DNA of 64,000 nucleotides from Lepus europaeus. Taxonomy: Eukaryota; Chordata; Mammalia; Lagomorpha; Leporidae. Shown here piece by piece: positions 11,862-22,130 of the stretch (the stretch's first letter is position 1; each line of letters starts with the position of its first letter). Location of the stretch: positions 15,574,496-15,638,495 of the forward strand of contig NC_084829.1 of NCBI RefSeq assembly GCF_033115175.1. Reading direction: 5' to 3'. The notes under the pieces are model-generated. The model worked only from the letters and a program-made list of their open reading frames with translations, made no database searches and had not been told where the DNA came from. A program made the position numbers and the translations under genes.

Positions 11862-11954
11862 CTAATAAACTTTTTTAAGTGAAAAAATTTAAAGGACCAA
11901 TTCAAAATGCTACAAGATGACTCCTTTTTAAAAAAAATTTTAAGTCATTAGGGT

Positions 11955-12270
11955 ATTAAAGATTTACTTATTTATTTGAAAGGCAGAGTCAAAGAGAAGG
12001 TGGGAGAGACAGATCATCTGTTGGTTTAGTCCTCAAATGGCCTCCTGGCAGGGGTTGGGCCACATCAAAGCCAGGAGCCTAGAACCTCATCTGTGTCTCC
12101 CATGTGGGTAGCAGTGGCCAGAGCACTACATCGATCTGCTGATTTCCCAGGTGCATTAGCAGGGAACTGGATCAGAAGTGGAGAAGCTGGGACTTGAACC
12201 AGTAGTCAAATAGGATACTTGCTGTTACAGTTGATGACCTTTCTCACCATACCACAATACCAGCAGCCAC
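11955..12270 (-). mobile_element. Old C-repeat SINE
   Basis: AAAGATTTACTTATTTATT start, GACTTGAACCAGTAGTC in the tRNA-like part, ending ACCAGCAGCC. Confidence 0.8.
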
Positions 12271-12319
12271 ATAGTTTTCTTACTCTCCTTTAAACAGCAT
12301 ACTAATATTACACATTTCC

Positions 12320-12628
12320 AAAAGGTCCTAGCATGGTCATATAGTGGGCAAAGCTGCCACCTGCAATGCCAGCATCCCATATGGGCAGTAGGTTCTGTCC
12401 TGGCTGCTCCAGTTTGACCCAGCTCCCTGCTAATATGCCTGGGAAAGCAGCCCAAGATGGCCCAAGTTTCTGACACCCATCTGAGAGACCTGGATGAAGC
12501 TGTTGGCTCCTGACTTTGCTCTGGCCCAGCCCTGACCACTGTGGCCATCTACATAGTAAAGCAATGAATGGAAGATCTGTCTCTCCCTCTCTCTCCATAA
12601 CCTTACCTTTAAAATCAATTTTTTTAAA
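12320..12628 (+). mobile_element. Old C-repeat SINE
   Basis: TGCCAGCATCCCATATGGGC and GGCCCAAGTTTCTGAC blocks; it ends in a TTTAAAATC-type tail. Confidence 0.8.
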
Positions 12629-12939
12629 AAGTCCTGGAAAATACCTACTGTGGAATAATGATGCGTGATTTCAAAATTTTTGGATGAAAATAAACATCTA
12701 TGAATTTCACTTTTCCATGAACTTTGTGAAGTACCCTCATAGGATTTCTGCCATATAGGTTTATGGTTACAAACTGGAGAAAAAGAAGGTGTTTTCTCTA
12801 GTGCAACACATCTGTTTCCCACATTGGAGCCCCTGTGTTCTGTATTCAGCTCCAGCCTAACTAATTTCTGACCAATGCTGAAATGTCCCCATTGATGAAG
12901 ATTTTTTTTATTTAAAACAGCTATTTATTCTCTTAGCAA

Positions 12940-13855
12940 GACTTCAAATTTTTTCAGTTTTTTTTTTAATTTTATTTAAGTTATCTAAGTTTCATATATA
13001 CAGAATTAGGAACATAGTGACACTTTCCCCTCCTGCCCACGTTCCAACCCTTCCTCCTCCTCCCTCTCACATTCCCACTCTTAATTTTTACAAATATCTA
13101 TTTTAAATTTACTTAATGATTATATAGTGAACTCTACATTAAATAAAAGAGTTCAACAAATAGTATGAAGAGAAAAAATAAAAAACACTATTCCTCAATG
13201 GAAGAGACAAGGGCTGTAAGCAATCATTAAATCTCAAAATGTCTATTCACTCCAATATATTACATTTCAGGAACTCTATTAGTTACCTCCAATCAGAGGA
13301 AACATATGATATGTGTCTTTCTGGGACTGGCTTATTTCACTAAGTATAACTGTTTCCAGTTGTGTCCATCTTGTTGCAACAGACACAGAATTTCATTTTT
13401 TTTAACAGCTGAATAGTACTCTATAGTGCATATGTACAATAATTTCATTATCCAGTCAACAGTTGATGGACATCTGGGTTGATTCCATATCTCAGCTATG
13501 TGAATTTTGCTACAATGAACGTGGGGGTCCAAGATAAATCTTCCATATGCTGATTTTTTTTATTTGGTAAATTTCCAGAGTGGGATGGCTATATCATATG
13601 GTAGGTCTATATTCAGATTTCTGAGTTATCTCCATACTGTCTTCCACAGTGACTGCACCAGTTTACATTCCCACCAACAGTGGATTAAGGGGTCTTCTTC
13701 CCCACATCCTCGCCAGCATTTGTCATTTGTTGATTTCATGAAAGCTATTCTAACTGGAGTGAGGCAAAACCTCACAGTGGCTTTGATTTGCATTTCCCTG
13801 ATGGCTAGATTTTCTCAAGTGTCTGTTGGCCACTTGAATTTCCTCTCTTAAAAAA
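12940..13855 (-). mobile_element. LINE-1 3' end (first part), split by a SINE
   Basis: Reading leftwards on the minus strand, this holds ORF2 C-terminal sequence (including Glu-Tyr-Tyr-Ser-Ala-Val-Lys-Lys-Asn-Glu-Ile-Leu), then a 3'UTR down to about 12960. The L1 continues at 14189-14410 beyond a younger SINE. Stops and indels show it is dead. Confidence 0.85.
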
Positions 13856-13863
13856 GGCCTGGT

Positions 13864-14180
13864 GCGGCGCCGGCACACCGGGTTCTAGTCCCGGTCGGGG
13901 CACCGATCCTGTCCCGGTTGCCCCTCTTCCAGGCCAGCTCTCTGCTGTGGCCAGGGAGTGCAGTGGAGGATGGCCCAAGTGCTTGGGCCCTGCACCCCAT
14001 GGGAGACCAGGAGAAGCACCTGGCTCCTGCCATCGGAACAGCGCGGTGCGCCGGCCGCAGCGCGCTACCGCGGCGGCCATTAGAGGGTGAACCAACGGCA
14101 AAGGAAGACCTTTCTCTCTGTCTCTCTCTCTCTCTCACTGTCCACTCTGCCTGTCAAAAATAAATAAAAAAAAAAATTAA
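13864..14180 (+). mobile_element. 5'-truncated young C-repeat SINE inside an L1
   Basis: It lacks the first ~45 bases and starts in the CGGCGCCGGCACACCGG region. AAAAAAGGCCTGGT repeats at 13850-13863 and about 14181-14196, proving insertion into the L1. Confidence 0.92.
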
Positions 14181-14188
14181 AAAAAAAA

Positions 14189-14410
14189 GGCCTGGTAAAG
14201 TCCTTTGCTAATTTCTTAACTGGACTATTCTGTTACTGAATTTCTTTAGCTCTTTATAGATTCTAGATATTAACCCTCCATCAGTTGCATAGTTTGCAAA
14301 TGTTTTCTCCCATTCTGTCAGTTGCATCTTCACTTTGCTGAGGATTTCTTTTGTAGTGCAGAAGCTTCTCAGTTTGATGAAATCATGCTTTTCTAGCACA
14401 TAAAATGTAT
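14189..14410 (-). mobile_element. LINE-1 ORF2, continuation upstream of the SINE
   Basis: The minus-strand frame encodes an ORF2 segment with Leu-Ile-Ser-Arg-Ile-Tyr-Lys-Glu-Leu, continuing the L1 at 12940-13855. The two halves were one element before the SINE inserted. Confidence 0.85.
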
Positions 14411-14539
14411 GTCATTAGATTTATGTTGATAGGGCAAAAAAAAAGCAAGGACAAAAATATCTTCAGTGATTACATTCAAGTACTTTGGTATTTTATTTTT
14501 AAAAACTCAAAGGGATATCCATTGTATTTTTCTAAATAA

Positions 14540-14905
14540 ATGACTACTGTGGAGAAAGAAAACTATACAACGATTGAAAGTAGCCAGGATCTAGAGAGAG
14601 AAAGGGATGATCAGATGGAGTACAAATAATTTTAGGGCAGTGAAGCTAGTCCGTGTAGTATACCACAATGATACATATCATTACACATGCATACAAACCT
14701 ATAAAATGTATAACACCAAGAGTAAATCTGAATATAAATCATGAGCTCTGGGTGACAGTGATGTAGACTCAATTGTAACAGATGTACCATTCTAAAATAT
14801 TGATAATGGAGGAGGCTGTGAATGTGGGTGGTGGCATGAGTAACATGGGAAATCTCTATACCTTCCTCTCAAGTTTGCTGTAAACCTAAATTCTTCTAAA
14901 AAGAG
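14540..14905 (+). mobile_element. Probable ancient L1-type 3'UTR
   Basis: The block around GATAATGGAGGAGGCTGTG followed by GGGAAATCTCTATACCTTCC is a pattern I associate with old mammalian LINE-1 3' ends. The exact family is uncertain. Confidence 0.4.
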
Positions 14906-14911
14906 TTATTG

Positions 14912-15202
14912 AAGTAGACATCACAGCATAGCAGGTTAAGCTGCTGCTTAGGATGCCTGTATCTCTTACCAAGTCCTGGCTACTCCACACTTCTGATACA
15001 GCTTCTTGCTAATGCACCTGGGAAGCAGCAGATGATAACCCAAGACATTTTTGTAACTCAAGTCAAAGACCCAGATGGAATTCCTAGCTCCTGTCTTCAA
15101 CCTAGCCCAGCATCAGTTGTTGTGGGCATTTGGAGAGTGAACCAGGTAGAGAATCTCTGTCTTCCCTTTCTCTGTCACTCTGCTTTTGAAATAAATAAAT
15201 TT
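14912..15202 (+). mobile_element. Old C-repeat SINE
   Basis: GCATAGCAGGTTAAGCTGC start, CCCAGATGGAATTCC, and a TTGAAATAAATAAATTT end. Confidence 0.8.
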
Positions 15203-15235
15203 ATGGGGTAGCAATCACAATGTAAGAGGTTAAGC

Positions 15236-15266
<31 letters not shown>

Positions 15267-15385
15267 GAGAGGAAACAAACAGGTTAAGCCACTGCCTGTG
15301 AGGCCAGTATCCGATATGGATGGAAGATCTCTGTCTCTCTTGTCTCTAACTCTGCCTTTCAAATAAATATTTAAAAATAAATTAA
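15203..15385 (+). mobile_element. Fragmented SINE with an A/GA run inside
   Basis: A 33-base SINE 5' piece runs into about 20 A residues and a GAGAGA stretch. A second, centrally deleted SINE piece from AGGTTAAGCCACTGCC to TTTCAAATAAATATTT follows. Confidence 0.7.
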
Positions 15386-15784
15386 AGTTATTTATTTTAA
15401 AAATGATATTCACGGAACCTGTTATTACTTCACATAAGGACACATAACCACCTTGAAAGCTGCAGAGAATTAAATATCAAAGTAACAGAATATGAGAACT
15501 CCAAAAATGAACATGTGAAAACACATAAAGTAAATAACTTTAAGTTAAATTGCATACATGGACAAGAAAATAACTGGTAACAATGACTGAATAATTTATC
15601 TAGTTTTAATGACACAAAACACTTTTTTTGTGACACAAATTACCATGGAATATTCATTTACTAAATACAATCCATTTTTTATAAAAATCAAAGATCCAAT
15701 TTTCTAACAAGTCCAATTTGCGATCACAGGACTACAGAAAAATATGTAACATACTAACTGAAAAATCATTTTTTGCATCAGATG
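15386..15784. other. No gene recognised
   Basis: AT-rich sequence without repeats or frames that I can interpret. Confidence 0.5.
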
Positions 15785-16004
15785 ATTAGACTAGCAGTGA
15801 GACACTGGTAAAGACAGCCATGTCCCACATTGGAGCACCAGAGTTTGATTCCTACCTCTGGCTCCTGACCACAGCTTCCTACTAATGTGTATCCTAGGAG
15901 CAGCAGTGATGGTTAAAGTGGTTAGATCCTTGTCACCCCTGTGAAAGACCTAGATGATAACAGCTGTGTCATTCTTTCTCATATATATATATATATATAT
16001 ATAT
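15785..16004 (+). mobile_element. Old SINE ending in an (AT)n repeat
   Basis: A diverged sense SINE (TCCCACATTGGAGCACC, GTGAAAGACCTAGATG) is followed by about 12 AT dinucleotides at 15980-16004. Confidence 0.65.
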
Positions 16005-16202
16005 GCATATTTTTAAAATATTTATATAGAACCATAAGAGGATTCCATATTGAAATGTTAATTTTTTCAGACAATACTTTTCAGATTTTTAGTTTCCTGA
16101 AACTAATTTACTAATTCTGAACACTAGATTACTAAAAAAAAAATTTAAAGTAAAACATGTATGCAACTTAAACACATTTTTTCATTCACGATCAAGACTT
16201 TT

Positions 16203-16510
16203 TTATTTTTTAAAGATTTAATTATTTATTTGTAAGTCAGAGTTGAACAGAGAGAGGAAAAGACAGAGAGAGAACTTTCATCTGCTGGCTCACTCCCCAA
16301 TCCACTTCTGATCCAGCTCCCTGCTAATGCATCTGGGTAAAGCAGCAGCGGAAGATGGCCCAAGAGACCCAGATGAAGCTCCTGGCTCCTGGCTTCAGCC
16401 TGGCAGAGCCCTGGCCGTCGCAGCTATTTGAGAAGTGAACAAGCAGATGGAGCTCTGTCTCTCCCTCTCTCTGTCATTCTGCCTTTCAAAAAGAGCAAAG
16501 AAATCTTTAA
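16203..16510. mobile_element. Head-to-head SINE composite (inverted repeat)
   Basis: The 3' end of a minus-strand copy (16203-16302) joins a plus-strand copy lacking its 5' third (16303-16510). The outer ~85 bases on each side are complementary, so the unit could fold. Confidence 0.8.
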
Positions 16511-16514
16511 AAAA

Positions 16515-16858
16515 CAAGAATTATTTATTTTAAAGACATAGTGACAGAGACACAGGGAGAGGCAGAGAGAGACAGAGCCAGAGCCAGAGACAGAGAAAGA
16601 TCTTCCATTAGTTGTTTCACTCCCAAATGGCCACAACCACCTGGACTGAGCCAGGGTGAAACCAGGAGCCAGGAGCTTCTTCAAGGTCTCCCATGTTAGT
16701 GCAGGGGCCCAAGCAACTGTGCCATCACCCATTGCTTTTCCAGGACCATCAGCAAGGAGCTGGATTGGAAGTGTAGCAGCTGGGACTCGAACCGGTGATC
16801 ATATGGGATGCCAGCGCTGCAGGAAGAGGCTTTACCTGCTAAGCCACATTGCTGGCCC
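16515..16858 (-). mobile_element. C-repeat SINE with a long purine stretch
   Basis: A GACAGAGCCAGAGCCAGAG expansion lies in its GA-rich part; it ends in ACATTGCTGGCC. Confidence 0.88.
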
Positions 16859-17369
16859 TGCAGATATGCTTTAAGGATTAGAGATAACACTGTATTTTCA
16901 TGATTCTAGGATGCTTATTTCCTCTCATTTTTAATAGAGGGGCATTGGAATGTCACCTATTGTAATTCATGACACATTACAACAGCAATTGGCAGCATTT
17001 TCAAAATTCTCTTGTTGAAACATAAAATATTAAGGAATCACACAATCCATGGTGGGTTATATTAAATGTAACATGGCATATACAGTAGGTTTCTGGCAGT
17101 TCTAGTTAGATGGTTGGCATGTAAAGAAATTTTAGTTCCTAAAAGTTCTATAGTGAAATAGGAAAAATAGAGTGAAGCAATTCTTACTTCAAATTTCAAG
17201 AAATGCGAAGTCTAAGGAAACTGAATCCAAATGAACAGGTATAGCTTGTTTCATTCAACATTTAGATGAACAGAATGAATGAAAATCACATTTTCAATGA
17301 TTAGTATTTACTAAGATTACAAATTTGTTAAAGATAGTTAAAAGCTATCTTTTATAATTTCCTATCCTT
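16859..17369. other. No gene recognised
   Basis: AT-rich single-copy-looking DNA; nothing identified. Confidence 0.5.
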
Positions 17370-17686
17370 TTTTAAAGATTTATTTATTTGCTTGAAAGGC
17401 AGAGTTATGGGGGAGGGGGAGAAGAAGGTCTTTCATCCAATGTTTCACTCCCCAGATGGCCACAACAGCAGGAGCTGTGCCAAACCGAAGCCAGGAGCCA
17501 GGAGCCTCTTCCGGGTCTCCCATGCAGGTGTAGAGGCCCAAGGACTTGGGCCATCTTCTATTGCTTTTCCAGGCCATAGAGGAGAGCTGGATTGGAAGTG
17601 GAGCAGTCAGGACTTGAACCGGAGCTCATATGGGATGCCGGGACTGCAGGCAGCAGCTTTACCTGCTATGCCACAGTGCCAGCCCC
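17370..17686 (-). mobile_element. C-repeat SINE
   Basis: TTTTTTAAAGATTTATTTATT to CACAGTGCCAGCCCC; the GA-rich stretch is replaced by GGGGGAGGGGGAG. Confidence 0.9.
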
Positions 17687-17750
17687 TAGACTGCAAGGAT
17701 CTTAAGAGACAGAATATTTCTGCTGCCTAATAGGTATTCAAGTTACTTTT

Positions 17751-18088
17751 TTTTTGACAGGCAGAGTTAGACAGTGAGAGAGAGAGACAGAGAGACAGAG
17801 AGACAGAGAGAAAGGTCTTCCTCCCGTTGGTTCACCCCCCAAATGGCGCACTGCACCGACCCGAAGCCAGAAGCCAGGTGCTTCCTCCTGGTCTCCCATG
17901 AGGGTGCAGGGCCCAAGCATTTGGGCCATCCTCCACTGCCTTCCCGGGCCACAGCAGAGAGATGGACTGGAAGAGGAACAACCGGGACAGAATCTGGCAC
18001 CTCAACCGGGACTGGAACCCGGGGTACCAGTGCCTCAGGCCTCAAGTTACTACTGAGTAACTTAGCCTAGTGAGCCGCGGCGCTGGCC
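17751..18088 (-). mobile_element. Young C-repeat SINE with a flank-like insertion
   Basis: TCAAGTTACTTTT flanks it at 17738-17750 and 18089-18101. Near its 5' end, about 18037-18061, an extra CCTCAAGTTACTACTGAG segment resembles that flank. Confidence 0.93.
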
Positions 18089-18355
18089 TCAAGTTACTTT
18101 TGATAACTAACTGAACTGAAAGAATGAAATACAGCTGGAGAGTTCAACGTTTTTAAAGAAAGCTTTTATAAAGTAATACTTTTTTAATAGCAATAATGAT
18201 ATATATTTGATAATTTTTATTTTCATAAAGCTATAGTAAAATGTATCTAATAAATCTATATATAATAAAAGCATAGGTACATAACGAAGGCATAAAGTCT
18301 ACAAGCACATACAAAAAGGTCACCTTTTTCTTTTAATTCTATATTTCATGAACTT

Positions 18356-18662
18356 TTGTAAAGATTTATTTATTTACTTGAAAGGCAGAAAAAGGGACAT
18401 CTACCATCCTGCAGTTCACTCCCCAAATGCCTACAGCTGCCAGGTCTGAGCCAGGCCAAAGCCAGGAGCTAGGAATTCCATCTGGATCTCACATATGTGT
18501 GGCAGGGATCCATGAATTTGGCCCATGATCCACTGCTTTCCTAGCAACGTTAGCAGGAAGGTGAATTGGAAACAGAGCAGTCAGGACTTGAACTGGCACT
18601 CTGACATGGAATACTGGCATTGTAAGCAGCAGCCTAATCTGCTGTACCACAATGTTGGTCCC
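18356..18662 (-). mobile_element. Old C-repeat SINE
   Basis: GTAAAGATTTATTTATTTACTTG start, GACTTGAACTGGCACTC, end ACCACAATGTTGG. Confidence 0.8.
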
Positions 18663-18764
18663 ATGCCTTTCCTTCTGAAGAGACTAAGGGTTAGCAGAAA
18701 AAACTAATCTACAGAAAAAAATAGAGTGGGAAATTATTTTTAGAATAATTTATAATTTTTATAA

Positions 18765-19096
18765 TTAATTTTGTGATTTATTTGAAAGGCGGCATTACAG
18801 AAAGAGAGAGAGGGAGACAGAGAGAGAGATCTTCCACCTGCTGGTTCACTCTCCACATGGCTGCAATGGCCAGAGGTGGGCCAGATGGAAGCCAGGAGCC
18901 AGGAGCCAGGAGCTTCTTTTGGTCTCCTATATGGGTGCAGGATCCCAAGGACTTGGGCCATTTCCTGCTGCTTTCCCAGGCACATTAGCAGGGAGCTGGA
19001 TCAGAAGTGGAGTAGCCACAAATCAAACTGGCACTCATATGGGATACTGGTCCTGTAGGCAGCGGCTTAACCTGCAATGCCACAGTGTCAGATCTG
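18765..19096 (-). mobile_element. C-repeat SINE
   Basis: It contains a tripled GCCAGGAGCCAGGAGC block, showing slippage at the CCAGGAG repeat common to the family. Confidence 0.85.
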
Positions 19097-19287
19097 CAAC
19101 ATCTGTATTTCTGTTCTTCCTAAAGGTTAATAATAATGAACCTTTACTAGAACTTTTACATATGTTCACTGTAGAAATCATAGTTATGAAAAAGATAATT
19201 TCACATATATTCTCAATGCCTAAAAGTAACATATTTTATTATAGTGTATACATCTTAGCTAACACAATACTATAGTGTTTGTGGGAA

Positions 19288-19592
19288 AGGGTTATGGCAC
19301 AAGTGGGTTAAACTACTGCTTGGGACATAAGCATCCCATATTGTAATGCTAGGGTTAAAGCCCTGTTTCCACCTTAGATCCAGCTTCCTACTAATGCACA
19401 CCCTGGGAGGCAGATGACCATTCAAGTACTTGAGTCCCTGTCACTCAAATGGAAGACCTGGATGTCATTCCTGGCTCCTGGCTTTAGCCTGGCCCAGCCT
19501 TGCTGTTGTGGCATTTGGCAAGCCAACAGGCAGATTAAAGATAACTTTCTCTCTACTTCTGTTTAGTTCTCTCTGCTTTTCAAATAAATAAA
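19288..19592 (+). mobile_element. Old C-repeat SINE
   Basis: GTTATGGCACAAGTGGG to TTTTCAAATAAATAAAAC, with many substitutions. Confidence 0.8.
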
Positions 19593-19878
19593 ACAACATT
19601 GCTTTAAAAATCTACATAAAAAAGGCAATAGTTTGCACACATGCATAATCAAACTTACATTTTTCTCCTAACAAAGTATACCTTTGCTGGTCAATACACA
19701 TGTGTACCAAATACACATTTGTATTGTTGGATCCTACAGATTAATGTATTGTAATTTATGAAACTCATTGTATGAGTTCTTCCTAATATGTATGCATTTT
19801 AAGCATTATAGAGAAAAACAAATTGTATGTATCTCTAATTATTTTCTAAAAATATTTTAATAGAAATGCAGAGATGTA

Positions 19879-20205
19879 GCCGGCGCCGTGGCTTAACAGG
19901 CTAATCCTCTGCCTAGCGGCGCTGGCACACCGGGCTCTAGTCCCGGTTGGGGCGCCGGATTCTATCCCAGTTGCCCCTCTTCCAGGCCAGCTCTCTGCTA
20001 TGGCCCGGGAAGGCAGTGGAGGATGGCCCAAGTCCTTGGGCCCTGCACCCACATGGGAGACCAGGAGAAGTACCTGGCTCCTGGCTTTGGATCAGCACGA
20101 TGCGCTGGCCGCAGCGGCCATTGGAGGGTGAACCAATGGCAAAAAGAAGACCTTTCTCTCTGACTCTCTCACTATCCACTCTGTCTCAAAAAAAAAAAAA
20201 AAAAA
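19879..20205 (+). mobile_element. Full-length young C-repeat SINE
   Basis: GCCGGCGCCGTGGCTTAAC to a pure A tail. GCAGAGATGTA repeats at 19868-19878 and 20206-20216. Confidence 0.95.
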
Positions 20206-20433
20206 GCAGAGATGTACATTTTTAAATGTGGTACAGTAGTCTCCAACATATTATCTAATGAGGAGTCATAACCAAGTTTAACTCTACCTAGCAGTGCACA
20301 TAGTACTGCTCTTCATCTTCACAAACTGTGTTAGAAAAGAGTATTTCACCCCTCTTTGAATTTTTTTCTGTCTTACCAGGAACACTTTTTTTTATGCCCA
20401 TAAGTCACTTGTAGATCTTCAAAATAATACTTT

Positions 20434-20735
20434 GGGGGCCGGTGATGTTGCATAGTAGGTAGTGCCAGCATCCCATATGAGCACCGGTTCAAGTCCCAGC
20501 TGCTACACTTCCAGTCCAGCTCTCTGCTATTGCCTGGGAAAGCAGTGGGCCCCTGCACCTGCACGGGAGACCTGGAAGAAGCTCCTGGCTTCTGGCTTCG
20601 GATTGGTGCAGCTCCAGCCATTGAGGCCATCTGAAGAGTGAACCAGCGGATGGAAGACTTATCTTTCTCTCTCTGCCTCTGTGCCTCTCTGTAACTCTGC
20701 CTTTTAAATAAATAAATAAATATTTTTAAAAAAAC
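20434..20735 (+). mobile_element. C-repeat SINE with small deletions
   Basis: GGGGGCCGGTGATGTTGC start. The segment between AAAGCAGTGG and GCCCCTGCACC is shortened; tail (AAAT)n. Confidence 0.88.
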
Positions 20736-20903
20736 CAAAAATATACTTGGCTCAATTTCAAATCAGAGTTTTTTTTTCTTGCTCATTTCAAGTAATTCTC
20801 TAAGTTGAAGATATATTTTTCATCTAAATTATGTTATACATATATTTGGAAGTATATTGTCTTTTATCTTGATAATTTTTTCCTGTTATATGTAAGAGTA
20901 ATT

Positions 20904-21147
20904 TTTTTAATTTTTATTTATTTACTTGAAGGGCAGTTAGAGAGAGAGAGAGATTCCATCCACTGGTTCACTCCCCAAATGGCCACAATGTCCTGGGCTG
21001 TACCATGTGCAATCCAAGAACTCTATTCAGGTCTTCCACATGGATGGCAGAGGCCCCAGCACTTGGGCCATCTTCTGCTGTCTTCCCAAACATACTAGCA
21101 GGGAGCTAGATTGAAAGGACTTCATAGGGATGCTATGGCGCCAGTCC
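20904..21147 (-). mobile_element. C-repeat SINE with a deleted 5' region
   Basis: The GA-rich end and CACTGGTTCACTCCCCAAATG are kept, but the tRNA-like part is cut to AAGGACTTCATAGGG. Confidence 0.8.
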
Positions 21148-21357
21148 CTTGGGGGATTTTAATTTTTATTTTGAGGTCTTTGTTGACATGAAAATGTCCA
21201 AATTTGTGATTTGGTTTTCTTCTGGTATTTTCCTTTTTTTATATTAAAAATAATGAACTTTTATTCCATAACAAACTTAGGTTTTAAAAAATATTTTGAG
21301 GTAACATATTTTAATTTACATTATAGCCAAAAATTTAATGGCTATACTGAAAAAACA

Positions 21358-21685
21358 GGTCAGCAGGTAGCATTATAACATAGCAGGTAAAGGCCCCGCT
21401 TGCAACAACCTATATGGGTCCCATATGGCTGCCAGTTCCTGGCTATTCCACTTCCAATCCAGCTCCCTGCTCATGGCCTGGGAAAGCAGCTGGAGATGGC
21501 CCAAGTGCTTGGGTCCTTGCCACATGTGTGGGAGACCTGGATGAAACACCTGGTTCCTGGCTTTGGCCTGGCCCAGCACTGGCTGTTGTGGCATTTGGGG
21601 AGTGAACCAGCAAGTAAAGGTCTCTCTCTCTGTTCCTCGCTCTCTGTAACTCTGCCTTTCAGATAAAAATAAAATAAATGTTTAA
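21358..21685 (+). mobile_element. C-repeat SINE
   Basis: AACATAGCAGGTAAAGGCC to CTTTCAGATAAAAATAAAAT; the TATGGGTCCCATATGG region carries a small duplication. Confidence 0.85.
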
Positions 21686-21994
21686 AAGCCAAATAAATAG
21701 AGTTCAACAAACAAACAGATCATAATCCAGCAGGAAACAATAATCAAATGAAAGATGTCAACTTTATTCATCTAAAGTACATTTTAAAGTAGTCATAAAA
21801 CCATAAAATTCATACAAAAAACTAACTTCTCCCAGTTAACAGGGCAATAATGAGTAATTCTTTTTACCTAATAGAAAAGTTCTAAATTCTTACATATTTT
21901 ATTGTTTCTGGGTTTTCTGCTCTCTTTGTCTTTTCAACTGTCAGTGCATTATTACTTTGTGGAAAGGAAATCAATAAATTTTCATATCTAGAAA
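21686..21994. other. No gene recognised
   Basis: AT-rich DNA lying downstream of the minus-strand polyadenylation signal; nothing identified. Confidence 0.5.
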
Positions 21995-22130
21995 GTTTTT
22001 TTTTTTTTTTTACTAAATTACAAACGAATGTCATCACAACAGTAAAAGAGCTGGATACTTTTATTTGGTTTTGGTAAAGCTGATAAACATAAAATATGAA
22101 CATTTAGATAAAAACGAGTCTTTCTATCCA
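21995..22130 (-). terminator. Candidate minus-strand polyadenylation region
   Basis: The minus strand carries AATAAA (22060-22065), and about 47 bases further on a run of roughly 17 A residues (plus-strand T run about 21995-22011). It could be the native 3' end of a transcript starting in the CpG island, or the tail of a retrocopy. I found no target-site duplication to decide between these. Confidence 0.35.
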
